A stretch of DNA of 64,000 nt. Origin: Sphingomonas faeni. GTDB lineage: Bacteria; Pseudomonadota; Alphaproteobacteria; Sphingomonadales; Sphingomonadaceae. Position 1 is the first letter of the stretch. Every line of letters begins with the position of its first letter. The position numbers and the translations under genes are program-made. The stretch is from positions 1,596,501-1,660,500 of the forward strand of contig NZ_JAUSZF010000001.1 in NCBI RefSeq assembly GCF_030817315.1, in the 5' to 3' direction. The notes under the pieces were generated by a model that saw only the letters and a program-made list of their open reading frames with translations, had not been told where the DNA came from and searched no databases. Shown here piece after piece: positions 25,869 to 33,890 of the stretch.

Positions 25869-27593
25869 ATGATTTCCCGTCTCCTCCTCGCCGCCAGCGC
25901 CACCGCGCTCCTCGCCGCCGCACCGCTACCGAAGAAGGGCGAACCGGCGATCACCGCGCAGACGCAGCGCTCCGGCGGGGTGCTTACGCCCGAGCAGACC
26001 GCGCTCCGGTTCGACAGCGCCGACCTCGCCTTCGAGGTCCTGCCGGAGACGGAGAGCCTGAACGGCGTGGCGACTTTGGTCTTCACCGCCAAGGCCCCCC
26101 TCGCCCGCCTGCCTATCGACCTCGACCGCAACCTGCCGGTCAGCGCGATCGCGATCGACGGCGTGCCGCTCGCCCCCTCGGCGTGGAGCAATCCCGAGGG
26201 ACGGCTGATCATCACGTTGCCGAAACCCGTCCCGGCCGGCGGGAAAGTCACCGCGAAGATCACCTATGCCGGCACGCCGCACGTCGCGGTGAAAGCGCCG
26301 TGGGACGACGGCATGGTCTGGTCGAAGACCCCCGACGGCCGGACCTGGTTCGCGACGACCGCAGAAGGCTATGGCTGCGACCTGTTCTGGCCGTGCCTCG
26401 ACTTCCCGACCGGCGAGCCCGCGCTGGTGACGCTGCACATCACCGTGCCGCAGGGGCTGAAGGCGCCCTCGAACGGCGTGCTGCTCGGCGTCGATACGCT
26501 GGCCGATGGGCGCACGACCTGGAACTGGTGTGCCAAGCACCCCAACACCTACGGTATCGCGCTGAACGTCGGGCCGTATGAGGAGATCAGCGGCAGCTAC
26601 AAGAGCCGCTTCGGCAACAGCATTCCGATGTATTACTGGTATCTGCCGGGCGAAAAGCCGCAGGCGGAGAAGCTGTTCGCCGAGTTCGCGCCGACGCTCG
26701 ATTTCTTCGAGAGCATGATCGGCCCCTACTCGTTTGGCGACGAGAAGCTCGGCGTGGTCGAGACGCCGCACAAGGGCATGGAGCACCAGACGATCAACGC
26801 GTACGGCAACGAATACGCCAAGGCGCCGGAGGGGTTCGACTGGCTGTTCCAGCATGAGTTCGCACATGAGTGGTTCGGCAACCAGCTGACCGCCGCCAAC
26901 TGGGACGATTACTGGCTCCACGAGGGCTATGGCACGTACATGCAGCCGCTCTACGGCCAGTGGCGCGAGGGGCGTGCGCGGTATGCGGCGATGATGCAGG
27001 GCGAGCGCACCTCGATCATGAACCTCAAGCCGATCACGCAGCAGCGCGTCACCACCGAGGAGGAGGTGTACGAACTCGACAAGGGCGGCGCCGGGCAGGA
27101 CATCTATTACAAGGGCTCGTGGATGCTCCACACGCTGCGCGGGCTGATCGGCGACAAGGCGTTCTTCGACGTCACGCGGCTCGCGGTGTATGGGCGCGCG
27201 GATCCGAAGCCGGGGAATTTCGCACCGCGGTTCGGGTCGACGAAGGAGTATGAGGCGCTCGTCCAAAAAGTGACGGGGAAGAACTATAAATGGTTCTTCG
27301 ACGTGTATCTGCGGCAAGCGGCGCTGCCCGAACTGGTCGAGACGCGGACGGGGAATATTTTGTCGCTGACATGGAAGATGCCGGGTAACGGACCGTTCCC
27401 GCTGCCGGTTGAGGTGCAGATCGATGGGAAGACGCGGAAATTGCCGATGACTGGGGGGAAGGCGAGCCTGTCCGTCCCGGCCGGCGCGCATGTCGTGATC
27501 GATCCCGACGCGCTGGTCCTGCGGCGGAGTGTCGCGCTGGAAGACGCGGCCGCCTGGAAAGCCGCGCAAGCTGCGAAGGAGAAGACGCAATGA
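25869..27593 (+). CDS. M1-family zinc metallopeptidase (aminopeptidase N-like), exported
   Basis: 574 aa from ATG 25869. Signal peptide MISRLLLAASATALLAAAPL. The beta-saddle N-terminal domain is followed by the catalytic domain with the exopeptidase motif GMEHQ (variant of GAMEN), zinc motif HEFAHEWFGN and the distal Glu in WLHEGYGTYMQ. The protein ends soon after the catalytic domain plus a short beta domain (LPELVETRTGNILSLTWKMP), so it lacks the long C-terminal helical domain of E. coli PepN. Likely periplasmic peptide trimming. The next start codon overlaps its stop (ATGA). Confidence 0.92.
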   Translation: MISRLLLAASATALLAAAPLPKKGEPAITAQTQRSGGVLTPEQTALRFDSADLAFEVLPETESLNGVATLVFTAKAPLARLPIDLDRNLPVSAIAIDGVPLAPSAWSNPEGRLIITLPKPVPAGGKVTAKITYAGTPHVAVKAPWDDGMVWSKTPDGRTWFATTAEGYGCDLFWPCLDFPTGEPALVTLHITVPQGLKAPSNGVLLGVDTLADGRTTWNWCAKHPNTYGIALNVGPYEEISGSYKSRFGNSIPMYYWYLPGEKPQAEKLFAEFAPTLDFFESMIGPYSFGDEKLGVVETPHKGMEHQTINAYGNEYAKAPEGFDWLFQHEFAHEWFGNQLTAANWDDYWLHEGYGTYMQPLYGQWREGRARYAAMMQGERTSIMNLKPITQQRVTTEEEVYELDKGGAGQDIYYKGSWMLHTLRGLIGDKAFFDVTRLAVYGRADPKPGNFAPRFGSTKEYEALVQKVTGKNYKWFFDVYLRQAALPELVETRTGNILSLTWKMPGNGPFPLPVEVQIDGKTRKLPMTGGKASLSVPAGAHVVIDPDALVLRRSVALEDAAAWKAAQAAKEKTQ

Positions 27594-27602
27594 CATCACA
27601 GC

Positions 27603-27694
27603 CGCTCCCCCGCGAAGGCGGGAGCCCAGGAGTCCCAGGCGCTAGCGCACGCGACCCTGTTCTCCTGCGTTTGCAGGAGAACAGGGTCGCGTGC
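27603..27694. repeat. Family C element containing a 22-bp perfect hairpin
   Basis: After a CTCCCCCGCGAAGGCGGGAG half-element comes a stem GCACGCGACCCTGTTCTCCT... (27647-27668), loop GTTT and its full complement (27673-27694). It lies between the M1 peptidase stop and the small gene at 27704. Confidence 0.9.
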
Positions 27695-27703
27695 GGGGCG
27701 GAA

Positions 27704-27901
27704 ATGGCGGCGATCTTTATGGTCGGGGATGGCCTGATCGGCCTGCTTCAGCCGCGCCGTCATGTCGACCTCTGGAAGGACAATGCACTCGGCACGGAGA
27801 AGCTGGTAAAGCCGTTCGTCGACCGCCCCGGTCGTCGGCGCCTCTATGCGGTGGTGCAGATCGCCGCGGGTCTTGCCTTGGCTGCACGTCAAAGACGATG
27901 A
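27704..27901 (+). CDS. Small conserved-looking protein of unknown function
   Basis: 65 aa from ATG 27704: MAAIFMVGDGLIGLLQPRRH then VDLWKDNALGTEKLVKPFVD and a weakly hydrophobic end AVVQIAAGLALAARQRR. The frame is also open from ATG 27590, which overlaps the peptidase stop, but that route crosses the palindromic element, so the shorter form is preferred; if 27590 is used this is another gene with a repeat-derived N-terminus. The stop overlaps the start of the cytochrome gene (ATGA), which argues that this is a real, coupled gene. No family recognised. Confidence 0.6.
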   Translation: MAAIFMVGDGLIGLLQPRRHVDLWKDNALGTEKLVKPFVDRPGRRRLYAVVQIAAGLALAARQRR

Positions 27902-28290
27902 AGGCGACGGGCTGGCTCCTGCTCATGCTGTCGCTCGCCGGGTGCGGCTCAGGCGACGACGCAGCCTCGACCGACCAGATCGCGCGGGGCGAACGCGTGT
28001 TCCGGCGCTGCACCGCGTGCCACACGATCGGGCAATATGCCGGCGATACGGATGGTCCCAATCTCTACGGCGTGATGGGCGGACCGATCGGCGAGCGGCG
28101 CCCGCGCTTCTCCTACACGGCCGGACTGAAAGCGCTGGGCGGCAACTGGGACGCGGAGCGCATGGACCGGTGGCTCTCCAACCCGCGCCGGATGGTGTCC
28201 GGCACGACGATGGCCTTCGCCGGCCTGCCCGACCCGAGGGACCGCGCCGACGTCATCGCCTATCTGTCGACGCAAGGCCCCCGCCCCTAG
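27898..28290 (+). CDS. Class I cytochrome c lipoprotein
   Basis: 130 aa. Lipobox SLAGC with Cys16, haem-binding CTACH, and a distal Met in MVSGTTMAFAGL, all as in mono-haem cytochrome c of the c550/c2 type (GERVFRRCTACHTIG; GPNLYGVMGGPIGERRPRFS; DPRDRADVIAYLSTQ). It would carry electrons at the periplasmic face of a membrane. ATG 27898 overlaps the preceding gene. Its stop overlaps that of the convergent antiporter gene at a CTAG. Confidence 0.93.
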   Translation: MKATGWLLLMLSLAGCGSGDDAASTDQIARGERVFRRCTACHTIGQYAGDTDGPNLYGVMGGPIGERRPRFSYTAGLKALGGNWDAERMDRWLSNPRRMVSGTTMAFAGLPDPRDRADVIAYLSTQGPRP

Positions 28291-29417
28291 GGAACAACCG
28301 TCGTGAACAGATAGGCGGCGAAGATCACGAGATGGACGACGCCTTGCAGCACCGTCGTCCGCCCGGTGCCGAGCGACAGCGTCGCGACGAACAGCGACAG
28401 CGCGAGCAGCGTCATGCCTTTGCCGTCGATCCCCAAGGCCAATGGAAGGTCGAGCACCAGCGATACGATCGCGACGCTCGGGATCGTCAGCCCGATCGTT
28501 GCCAGTGCAGAGCCGAGCGCGAGGTTGAGGCTGGTCTGGAGCCGGTTGCGCCGCGCCGCCTTGTAGGCCGCGAGGCTCTCCGGGGCGAGCACCAGCGCCG
28601 CGATGACCACGCCGACCACTGCGAGCGGCAACCCCGCACTCAGCACGGCAGCCTCGATGGTCGGCGACAAGGTCTTTGCGAGGAGCACCACCGAAACCAG
28701 CGCGACCAGCAGCACACCGAACGCGATTCCCGTCGCTCGTATTGACGGCGGGGCGGCATGAGCCTGCGCGTGCGCGTCATTGGCCGAGGGCAGGAAATAA
28801 TCGCGGTGGCGCACGGTCTGGACCAGGACGAACGTCCCGTAGAGAACGAACGAGACGATCGCGACGAATATCAACTGCGACGGCGCATAGGTCGGGCCCG
28901 TCGTTGACGAGGTATAATTGGGAAGGATCAACGACAGAACCGACATCGCCGCCAGCACGCCCAGCGCCGCGCTCACACCCTTCAGCGTGAAGCACTGCTC
29001 ATGATGCCGCACCGCCCCCGCCAGCAGGCACAGTCCGACGATGAAGTTGAGGATGATCATGATCGCGGCGAACACCGTATCGCGCGCAAGCGCCGCAGCG
29101 TCCGCCGCATCCGCCAGCATCAGCGACACGATCAGCGAGACTTCGATCACGGTGACGGCGATCGCGAGGACGAGCGTGCCGAACGGTTCACCCACCTTGT
29201 GCGCGATGACTTCGGCATGATGCACTGCGGCGAGGACGCTGCCGATCAAAACGATGACGGCGGCCGCGGTGCCGAGCGCGCCCAACTTGGCGAGCCCGAC
29301 GAGGACGGCGATCAAACCCAGGCCCGGCGCGATCAGCGTCCAGAGCGGGAGCGCCAGGCGGTCCGGCATCGTCTCCGCCACATAGTTATTCGGTCGGTCG
29401 GCCACTTCGATCGTCAT
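28287..29417 (-). CDS. Ca2+/H+ (cation/proton) antiporter, ChaA/CaxA type
   Basis: 376 aa, ATG 29417 with GGGAGA upstream; the longer open frame has no ribosome site. Ten to eleven membrane helices. The two alpha repeats contain the acidic signatures HHAEVIAHKVGEPFGTLVLA (first) and ALVLAPESLAAYKAARRNRL with NLALGSALATIGLTIPSVAI (second), as in CaCA-family exchangers. It probably exports Ca2+ or Na+/K+ in exchange for protons at the inner membrane. Single gene, convergent with the cytochrome. Confidence 0.93.
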   Translation of the reverse strand: MTIEVADRPNNYVAETMPDRLALPLWTLIAPGLGLIAVLVGLAKLGALGTAAAVIVLIGSVLAAVHHAEVIAHKVGEPFGTLVLAIAVTVIEVSLIVSLMLADAADAAALARDTVFAAIMIILNFIVGLCLLAGAVRHHEQCFTLKGVSAALGVLAAMSVLSLILPNYTSSTTGPTYAPSQLIFVAIVSFVLYGTFVLVQTVRHRDYFLPSANDAHAQAHAAPPSIRATGIAFGVLLVALVSVVLLAKTLSPTIEAAVLSAGLPLAVVGVVIAALVLAPESLAAYKAARRNRLQTSLNLALGSALATIGLTIPSVAIVSLVLDLPLALGIDGKGMTLLALSLFVATLSLGTGRTTVLQGVVHLVIFAAYLFTTVVP

Positions 29418-29517
29418 GCAGTCTCCCTCGTTCCACTTGGATAACGAATGCGTGACGGCCGATAAGGGTCCGAGTCGGGGCGGTTGTGTGACAGACGGGA
29501 TGGCGTAGGTTGTGGCG

Positions 29518-29976
29518 ATGCTGGCTCCCGATCTCCGCCAAACGCTGGTCATGGTGGAGGAGGCGATGCGCGACACGCAGGGCCCGTGGTGGGTCATTTC
29601 CAGCGCGGCGGTGGCGCTGCACGGGGTAACGCCGATCGAGGTTGGCGATGTCGATGTGGTCGCGAGCGTGGCAGATGCTCGGCGGGTGATGCATGGGCTA
29701 GGGATCCCTCCGATCGAGGATGGCGCCAGTTCGCTCTTTCGGTCGACCGTGTTCGGGCGGTGGGAGACGCCACCCTTGGTCGTCGAGATCATGGCGGGGT
29801 TCCACGTTGCGACGTCGGCTGGGTGGACGGAGGTTTTACCGAGGACGCGCGTACCTGTCCTCGTCGAAGCGTGCGCTGTCTACGTACCAGAGCGCGCGGA
29901 GTTAGCCGGGATGCTCAGGCTGTTCGGGCGTCCGAAGGATCTGGAACGGGTTCGGCTTTTGACCTCGTTGACGTAG
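29518..29976 (+). CDS. Nucleotidyltransferase-like protein
   Basis: 152 aa from ATG 29518 (GTG at 29512 also possible). WWVISSAAVALHGVTPIEVG followed by DVDVVASVADAR resembles the GS...DxD core of minimal nucleotidyltransferases used in AbiEii/MNT-type proteins, with a C-terminal FGRPKDLERVRLL helix that fits 'MJ0042-like' substrate lobes. No toxin or antitoxin partner is adjacent, so a toxin-antitoxin role is not supported. Function unknown. Confidence 0.65.
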   Translation: MLAPDLRQTLVMVEEAMRDTQGPWWVISSAAVALHGVTPIEVGDVDVVASVADARRVMHGLGIPPIEDGASSLFRSTVFGRWETPPLVVEIMAGFHVATSAGWTEVLPRTRVPVLVEACAVYVPERAELAGMLRLFGRPKDLERVRLLTSLT

Positions 29977-30045
29977 CATCAGAATCGCCCTCAGCCTTAC
30001 CACGAACAAAGGGGACGACGAGGCGGACGATCAGGCCAAGCAAGA

Positions 30046-30161
30046 GATCCTCCCCTGCAAGGGGAGGTGGCGCGAAGCGACGGAGGGGTGATGGCCTATC
30101 GAGAGCGGGTCACCCCTCCGTCAGCGCTCTGCGCTGCCACCTCCCCTTGCAGGGGAGGATC
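30046..30161. repeat. Family D palindromic element
   Basis: About 116 bp; GATCCTCCCCTGCAAGGGGA on the left, CTCCCCTTGCAGGGGAGGAT on the right, with CGGAGGGGTGA / TCACCCCTCCG inside. Together with the E element and terminator it explains the 422-bp gap 29977-30398. Confidence 0.9.
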
Positions 30162-30188
30162 GAAGTGATCCCTGCCCGGCTGATGCCG

Positions 30189-30274
30189 TCCGTCATCCTG
30201 ACGAAAGTCAGGATCCAGGGTACTAAGCGCAGGTCTTCTTGGCTCTGGGTCCTGACTTTCGTCAGGATGACGGA
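30189..30274. repeat. Family E palindromic element
   Basis: CCGTCATCCTGACGAAAGTC mirrored by GACTTTCGTCAGGATGACGG around a CAGG...CTGGG centre. The left arm recurs at 53493. Confidence 0.92.
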
Positions 30275-30343
30275 TCGGGTTTTATGGGCGAGCTTCACCC
30301 CAACGGGTGGGGCGTTTGTGTACCGCACGCTCTCACCAAAACG

Positions 30344-30370
30344 AAAAAAAGGCGCCGATCGCTCGGCGCC
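30344..30370 (-). terminator. Rho-independent terminator of clpX
   Basis: Minus strand stem GGCGCCGA, loop GCGA, stem TCGGCGCC, then seven T. It begins 29 bases after the clpX stop. Confidence 0.92.
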
Positions 30371-30398
30371 CTCTCCCATATCTCAAACCGCTTCCGCT

Positions 30399-31664
30399 TT
30401 AAGCAGCGTCGCCGGTCTTCTTCTTTTCCGCATACACCCGAATAGGTTCCTTGCGGCCTTCGATCACGTCCTTGTCGATCATCACCTCGTCGACGCCGTC
30501 CATGCCGGGCAGGTCGAACATCGTGTCGAGCAGGATGCTCTCAAGGATCGAACGAAGTCCGCGCGCGCCGGTCTTGCGTTCGATGCCCTTCTTGGCGACC
30601 GAAACCAGCGCGTCGTCGGTAAAGCCGAGCGCGACGTCCTCCATCTCGAACAGCTTCTGGTACTGCTTGACCAGCGCGTTCTTCGGCTCCTTCAGAATCT
30701 TCACCAGCGCGTCGACGTCGAGATCCTCGAGCGTCGCGATCACCGGCAGACGGCCGACGAACTCGGGGATAAGCCCGAACTTCAGCAGATCCTCGGGCTC
30801 GACCGACTTCAGCGTCTCGCCGGTCTTGCGCTCGTCCGGTCCGGCGACATACGCGCCGAAACCGATCGACTTGCCCTGCAGACGATCGCCGATGATCTTC
30901 TCGAGACCCGAGAAGGCACCGCCGCAGATGAACAGGATGTTGGTCGTATCCACCTGCAGGAATTCCTGCTGCGGATGCTTGCGCCCACCCTGTGGCGGCA
31001 CCGACGCGGTCGTGCCTTCCATCAGCTTGAGCAACGCCTGCTGCACGCCTTCGCCCGACACGTCGCGGGTGATCGAGGGGTTCTCGGCCTTGCGCGAGAT
31101 CTTGTCGATCTCGTCGATGTAGACGATCCCGCGCTGCGCCCGCTCGACGTTATAGTCGGACGCCTGGAGCAACTTGAGGATGATGTTCTCGACGTCCTCG
31201 CCGACGTAACCCGCCTCGGTCAGCGTCGTCGCATCGGCCATCGTGAACGGCACGTCGAGGATGCGGGCGAGCGTCTGCGCGAGCAGCGTCTTGCCGCAAC
31301 CGGTCGGCCCGACGAGCAGGATGTTCGACTTGGACAGCTCGACATCGGCACCCTTGGCGCCGTGGTTGAGCCGCTTGTAGTGATTGTGCACCGCCACCGA
31401 CAGGACGCGCTTGGCGCGCTTCTGGCCGATCACGTAATCGTCGAGGACGTCGCAGATCTCCTGCGGAGTCGGGACGCCGCCATCCTTCTTGGACACCAAG
31501 GCCGACTTCGTCTCCTCGCGGATGATGTCGTTGCAAAGTTCGACGCACTCGTCGCAGATGAACACGGTTGGACCCGCGATCAACTTGCGTACCTCATGCT
31601 GCGACTTGCCGCAGAACGAGCAATAGAGGGTGCTCTTCGAGTCGCCACCGCTCAGCTTCGTCAT
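30399..31664 (-). CDS. clpX: ClpX, ATPase subunit of the ClpXP protease
   Basis: 421 aa. N-terminal zinc domain with four Cys (CSFCGKSQ...[10 protein letters not shown]), AAA+ Walker [15 protein letters not shown], Walker [11 protein letters not shown], pore motif [18 protein letters not shown]-type ClpP-contact loop ([12 protein letters not shown]) and sensor 2 [10 protein letters not shown]. It unfolds tagged substrates for ClpP, encoded 123 bp upstream. A strong terminator follows. Normal length. Confidence 0.98.
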   Translation of the reverse strand: MTKLSGGDSKSTLYCSFCGKSQHEVRKLIAGPTVFICDECVELCNDIIREETKSALVSKKDGGVPTPQEICDVLDDYVIGQKRAKRVLSVAVHNHYKRLNHGAKGADVELSKSNILLVGPTGCGKTLLAQTLARILDVPFTMADATTLTEAGYVGEDVENIILKLLQASDYNVERAQRGIVYIDEIDKISRKAENPSITRDVSGEGVQQALLKLMEGTTASVPPQGGRKHPQQEFLQVDTTNILFICGGAFSGLEKIIGDRLQGKSIGFGAYVAGPDERKTGETLKSVEPEDLLKFGLIPEFVGRLPVIATLEDLDVDALVKILKEPKNALVKQYQKLFEMEDVALGFTDDALVSVAKKGIERKTGARGLRSILESILLDTMFDLPGMDGVDEVMIDKDVIEGRKEPIRVYAEKKKTGDAA

Positions 31665-31787
31665 TCAATCACCTCTCGCGCATGTCGGTGCACGTGCCGT
31701 TTCCGGGGCCGCTACCGTAACGCACCCCGGAGTTCCTACAATCAAATAAACCGGCGGGGTTTACGATTCACCCCATGCCCGTCTCGT

Positions 31788-32478
31788 TCAAGCGGGTTTC
31801 GGGGCATCCTCGGATACCGCCGGACGCTTGTCGAATACCTCGTCGATCAGCCCGAAATCCTTCGCCTCGTTCGCTTCGAGGAACGTATCGCGATCCATCC
31901 GGCGTTCGATCTCTTCGATCGGCTGACCGGTGTACTGCGAATACAGCTCGTTCATGCGCTTGCGGATACGCAGGATCTCGCGGGCCTGGATCTCGGATGT
32001 CGCTGGCCATGCCCTGTGCACCACCCGATGGCTGATGGATCATGATGCGCGCGTTGGTCATCGCGACGCGCATACCCGGCTCACCGCTCGCGAGCAGGAA
32101 GCTGCCCATCGAGGCGGCCTGGCCGATGCAGACGGTGCCGACGCGCGGACGGATGTACCGCATCGTGTCGTGGATCGCCATGCCCGCCGTGACGACACCG
32201 CCCGGCGAGTTGATGTACATGAAGATGTCCTTCTTTGGGTTCTCGGACTCGAGGAAGAGCAGCTGTGCGGTGATCAGCGAGGCCATGCCGTCCTCGACGC
32301 CGCCGGTCACGAAGATGATGCGCTCGCGAAGCAGGCGCGAGAAGATGTCGAACGAACGCTCGCCGCGGTTCGACTGCTCGATGACGATGGGAACCAGGCC
32401 TGCTTGCGTCTGCTGCAGGCCGAGCCCGGCGCTGGCCAACGGGCTCGCGAAATCGCCGGTCTCGAACGGATTGTGCAT
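31788..32478 (-). pseudogene. clpP: ClpP protease subunit, interrupted by one frameshift
   Basis: Two frames together give an intact-looking ClpP of about 229 aa. From ATG 32478 ([20 protein letters not shown]) the frame holds the Ser motif [14 protein letters not shown] and His motif [12 protein letters not shown]. Near 31995-31996 the frame shifts; the rest ([39 protein letters not shown], with the catalytic Asp) is in another frame. The sequence after GMASDI reads CCGAG where CGAG restores the family consensus, so one C is in excess. ClpP forms the proteolytic chamber of ClpXP. Because clpP is highly conserved and everything else is intact, an assembly indel is more likely than real loss. 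Confidence 0.92.
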
Positions 32479-32564
32479 GGAAATCTCTCTTATGCCCCAG
32501 TGAACCGCTAACATCGGCTGTCCGGGAGGGGAGTTCAAGCCCTTCGCACCTTGGCATGGGGACA

Positions 32565-32710
32565 GCTTCCCCTCGCCCCTCCGGGGAGAGGGAGGGGCCC
32601 GCACGCACTTGCGGGTGGGAGGGTGAGGGGACGTTGGGATTCGCCAACCTCCCCTCCCCCTTCCGTCGCCAAGTGGCTCCTCCTTCCCTCTCCCCGGAGG
32701 GGCGAGGGAG
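32565..32710. repeat. Family F palindromic element
   Basis: About 146 bp, CTTCCCCTCGCCCCTCCGGG on the left and CCCGGAGGGGCGAGGGAG on the right. It ends exactly where the glycosyltransferase stop codon begins, so it separates clpP from that gene. Confidence 0.85.
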
Positions 32711-33637
32711 TCAGATGCCTGGGGCGGGATACGCCAGGTATGCCAGCCTTCGCACTTCGCGGCGGCCTCTTACTACCGTGTCGAGGATCAGGCCGGTGAA
32801 GACGTTGAGCGCGGCGAAGATGCCCAGCCCGGTGATCAGGATCGCGGTCGGGAAGCGCGGCACTTGATGGATCTCGATATAGGTCAACACCAGCGGGATG
32901 CCGAGGATCAGCGCGAGCAGCCCGAACACGCCGCCGATCGCGCCGAAGAACCAGAGCGGCCGCTCGATCCGATACAGCGTCATGATCGTGCGGAGGATGC
33001 GCCAGCCGTCGCCATAGGTGCTGAGCTTCGATTCGGACCCTTCCGGGCGCGCGTAATAGGGCGTCTCGACCTCGCCGATCGGCATCTTAAGTTCGAGCGC
33101 GTGGACGCTGATCTCGGTCTCGATCTCGAAACCGGCCGACAACGACGGAAAGCTCTTTACGAACCGGCGCGAGAACACGCGGTAGCCGGACAGGATGTCG
33201 GTGAAGCTGCGGCCGAACAGGCGCGCGAGCATGCCGGTGAGCAGAGCGTTGCCAAAGCGGTGCCCGCGACGATAGCTTTCCTGGACCTGGCTGATGCGTG
33301 AACCGACGACCATGTCGAGCTGCTCGTCGAGGACGCGCGCGACCAAGTTCGGCGCGGAGGCGGCGTCGTAAGTCGCGTCGCCGTCGGCGATGACGTAGAT
33401 GTCGGCGTCGATGTCGGCGAACATGCGGCGGACGACCGCGCCCTTGCCCTGGATCCGCTCGGTCCGGACGACCGCACCCGCGGCGCGCGCGACCTCGGTG
33501 GTGCGGTCGGCGCTGTTGTTGTCGTAGACGTAGATGGTGGCGCCCGGCAGCGCGTCGCGGAACCCGGCGATCGTCTGCGCAATGGCGGCTTCCTCGTTGT
33601 AGCACGGGAGCAGGACGGCGACTCTCGGTTCGGTCAT
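32711..33637 (-). CDS. Family 2 glycosyltransferase, polyprenyl-phosphate sugar transferase type
   Basis: 308 aa from ATG 33637; upstream in-frame starts would read through a family B element. GT-A fold motifs: [36 protein letters not shown] (DxD), [16 protein letters not shown]. Two C-terminal membrane helices ([40 protein letters not shown]) as in DPM/GtrB-type enzymes that load sugars onto undecaprenyl phosphate. Cell-envelope glycan synthesis is likely; acceptor unknown. It interrupts the usual tig-clpP pairing. Confidence 0.9.
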   Translation of the reverse strand: MTEPRVAVLLPCYNEEAAIAQTIAGFRDALPGATIYVYDNNSADRTTEVARAAGAVVRTERIQGKGAVVRRMFADIDADIYVIADGDATYDAASAPNLVARVLDEQLDMVVGSRISQVQESYRRGHRFGNALLTGMLARLFGRSFTDILSGYRVFSRRFVKSFPSLSAGFEIETEISVHALELKMPIGEVETPYYARPEGSESKLSTYGDGWRILRTIMTLYRIERPLWFFGAIGGVFGLLALILGIPLVLTYIEIHQVPRFPTAILITGLGIFAALNVFTGLILDTVVRGRREVRRLAYLAYPAPGI

Positions 33638-33716
33638 GCCCTGCCCTACGGAGTTGAAAGACGACATCGGAGATCGAGCAGCGGTCGAAACGTCAGTCAA
33701 CGCACCATCCCAAAAC

Positions 33717-33826
33717 GCACTTCCCCGGCGAAGGCCGGGGCCCAGTTGGGGAAGGCCCATAACGGAGCTTTGCGGCTCGTTACAGCTACCTTTCCAACTG
33801 GGCCCCGGCCTCCGCCGGGGAAGTGC
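33717..33826. repeat. Family B palindromic element
   Basis: GCACTTCCCCGGCGAAGGCC ... GGCCTCCGCCGGGGAAGTGC, about 110 bp, between tig and the glycosyltransferase gene. Confidence 0.9.
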
Positions 33827-33854
33827 CCCTTTTACGGGTCGTACAGTGCGACCT

Positions 33855-33881
33855 GTCACCCCGAACCAGGTCCGGGGTGAC
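33855..33881. terminator. Stem-loop downstream of tig
   Basis: GTCACCCCG (33855-33863), eight- to nine-base loop, CGGGGTGAC (33873-33881), ten bases past the tig stop. No T tract, so it may be a processing or Rho-assisted end. Confidence 0.45.
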
Positions 33882-33890
33882 GGGAAGGTG

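Noticed and set aside
23881..25872. 663-codon open frame antisense to lon
   Set aside because: Leu/Asp/Arg repeats reflecting reverse-complement codon bias of a conserved gene; it also crosses the lon promoter.
29518..29976. Toxin-antitoxin role for the nucleotidyltransferase-like protein
   Set aside because: No partner gene adjacent; flanks are repeats and a divergent antiporter gene.
29484..32045. 853-codon plus-strand frame across the nucleotidyltransferase-like gene, repeats and antisense to clpX
   Set aside because: It runs through palindromes and a terminator and is antisense to clpX; no domain visible.
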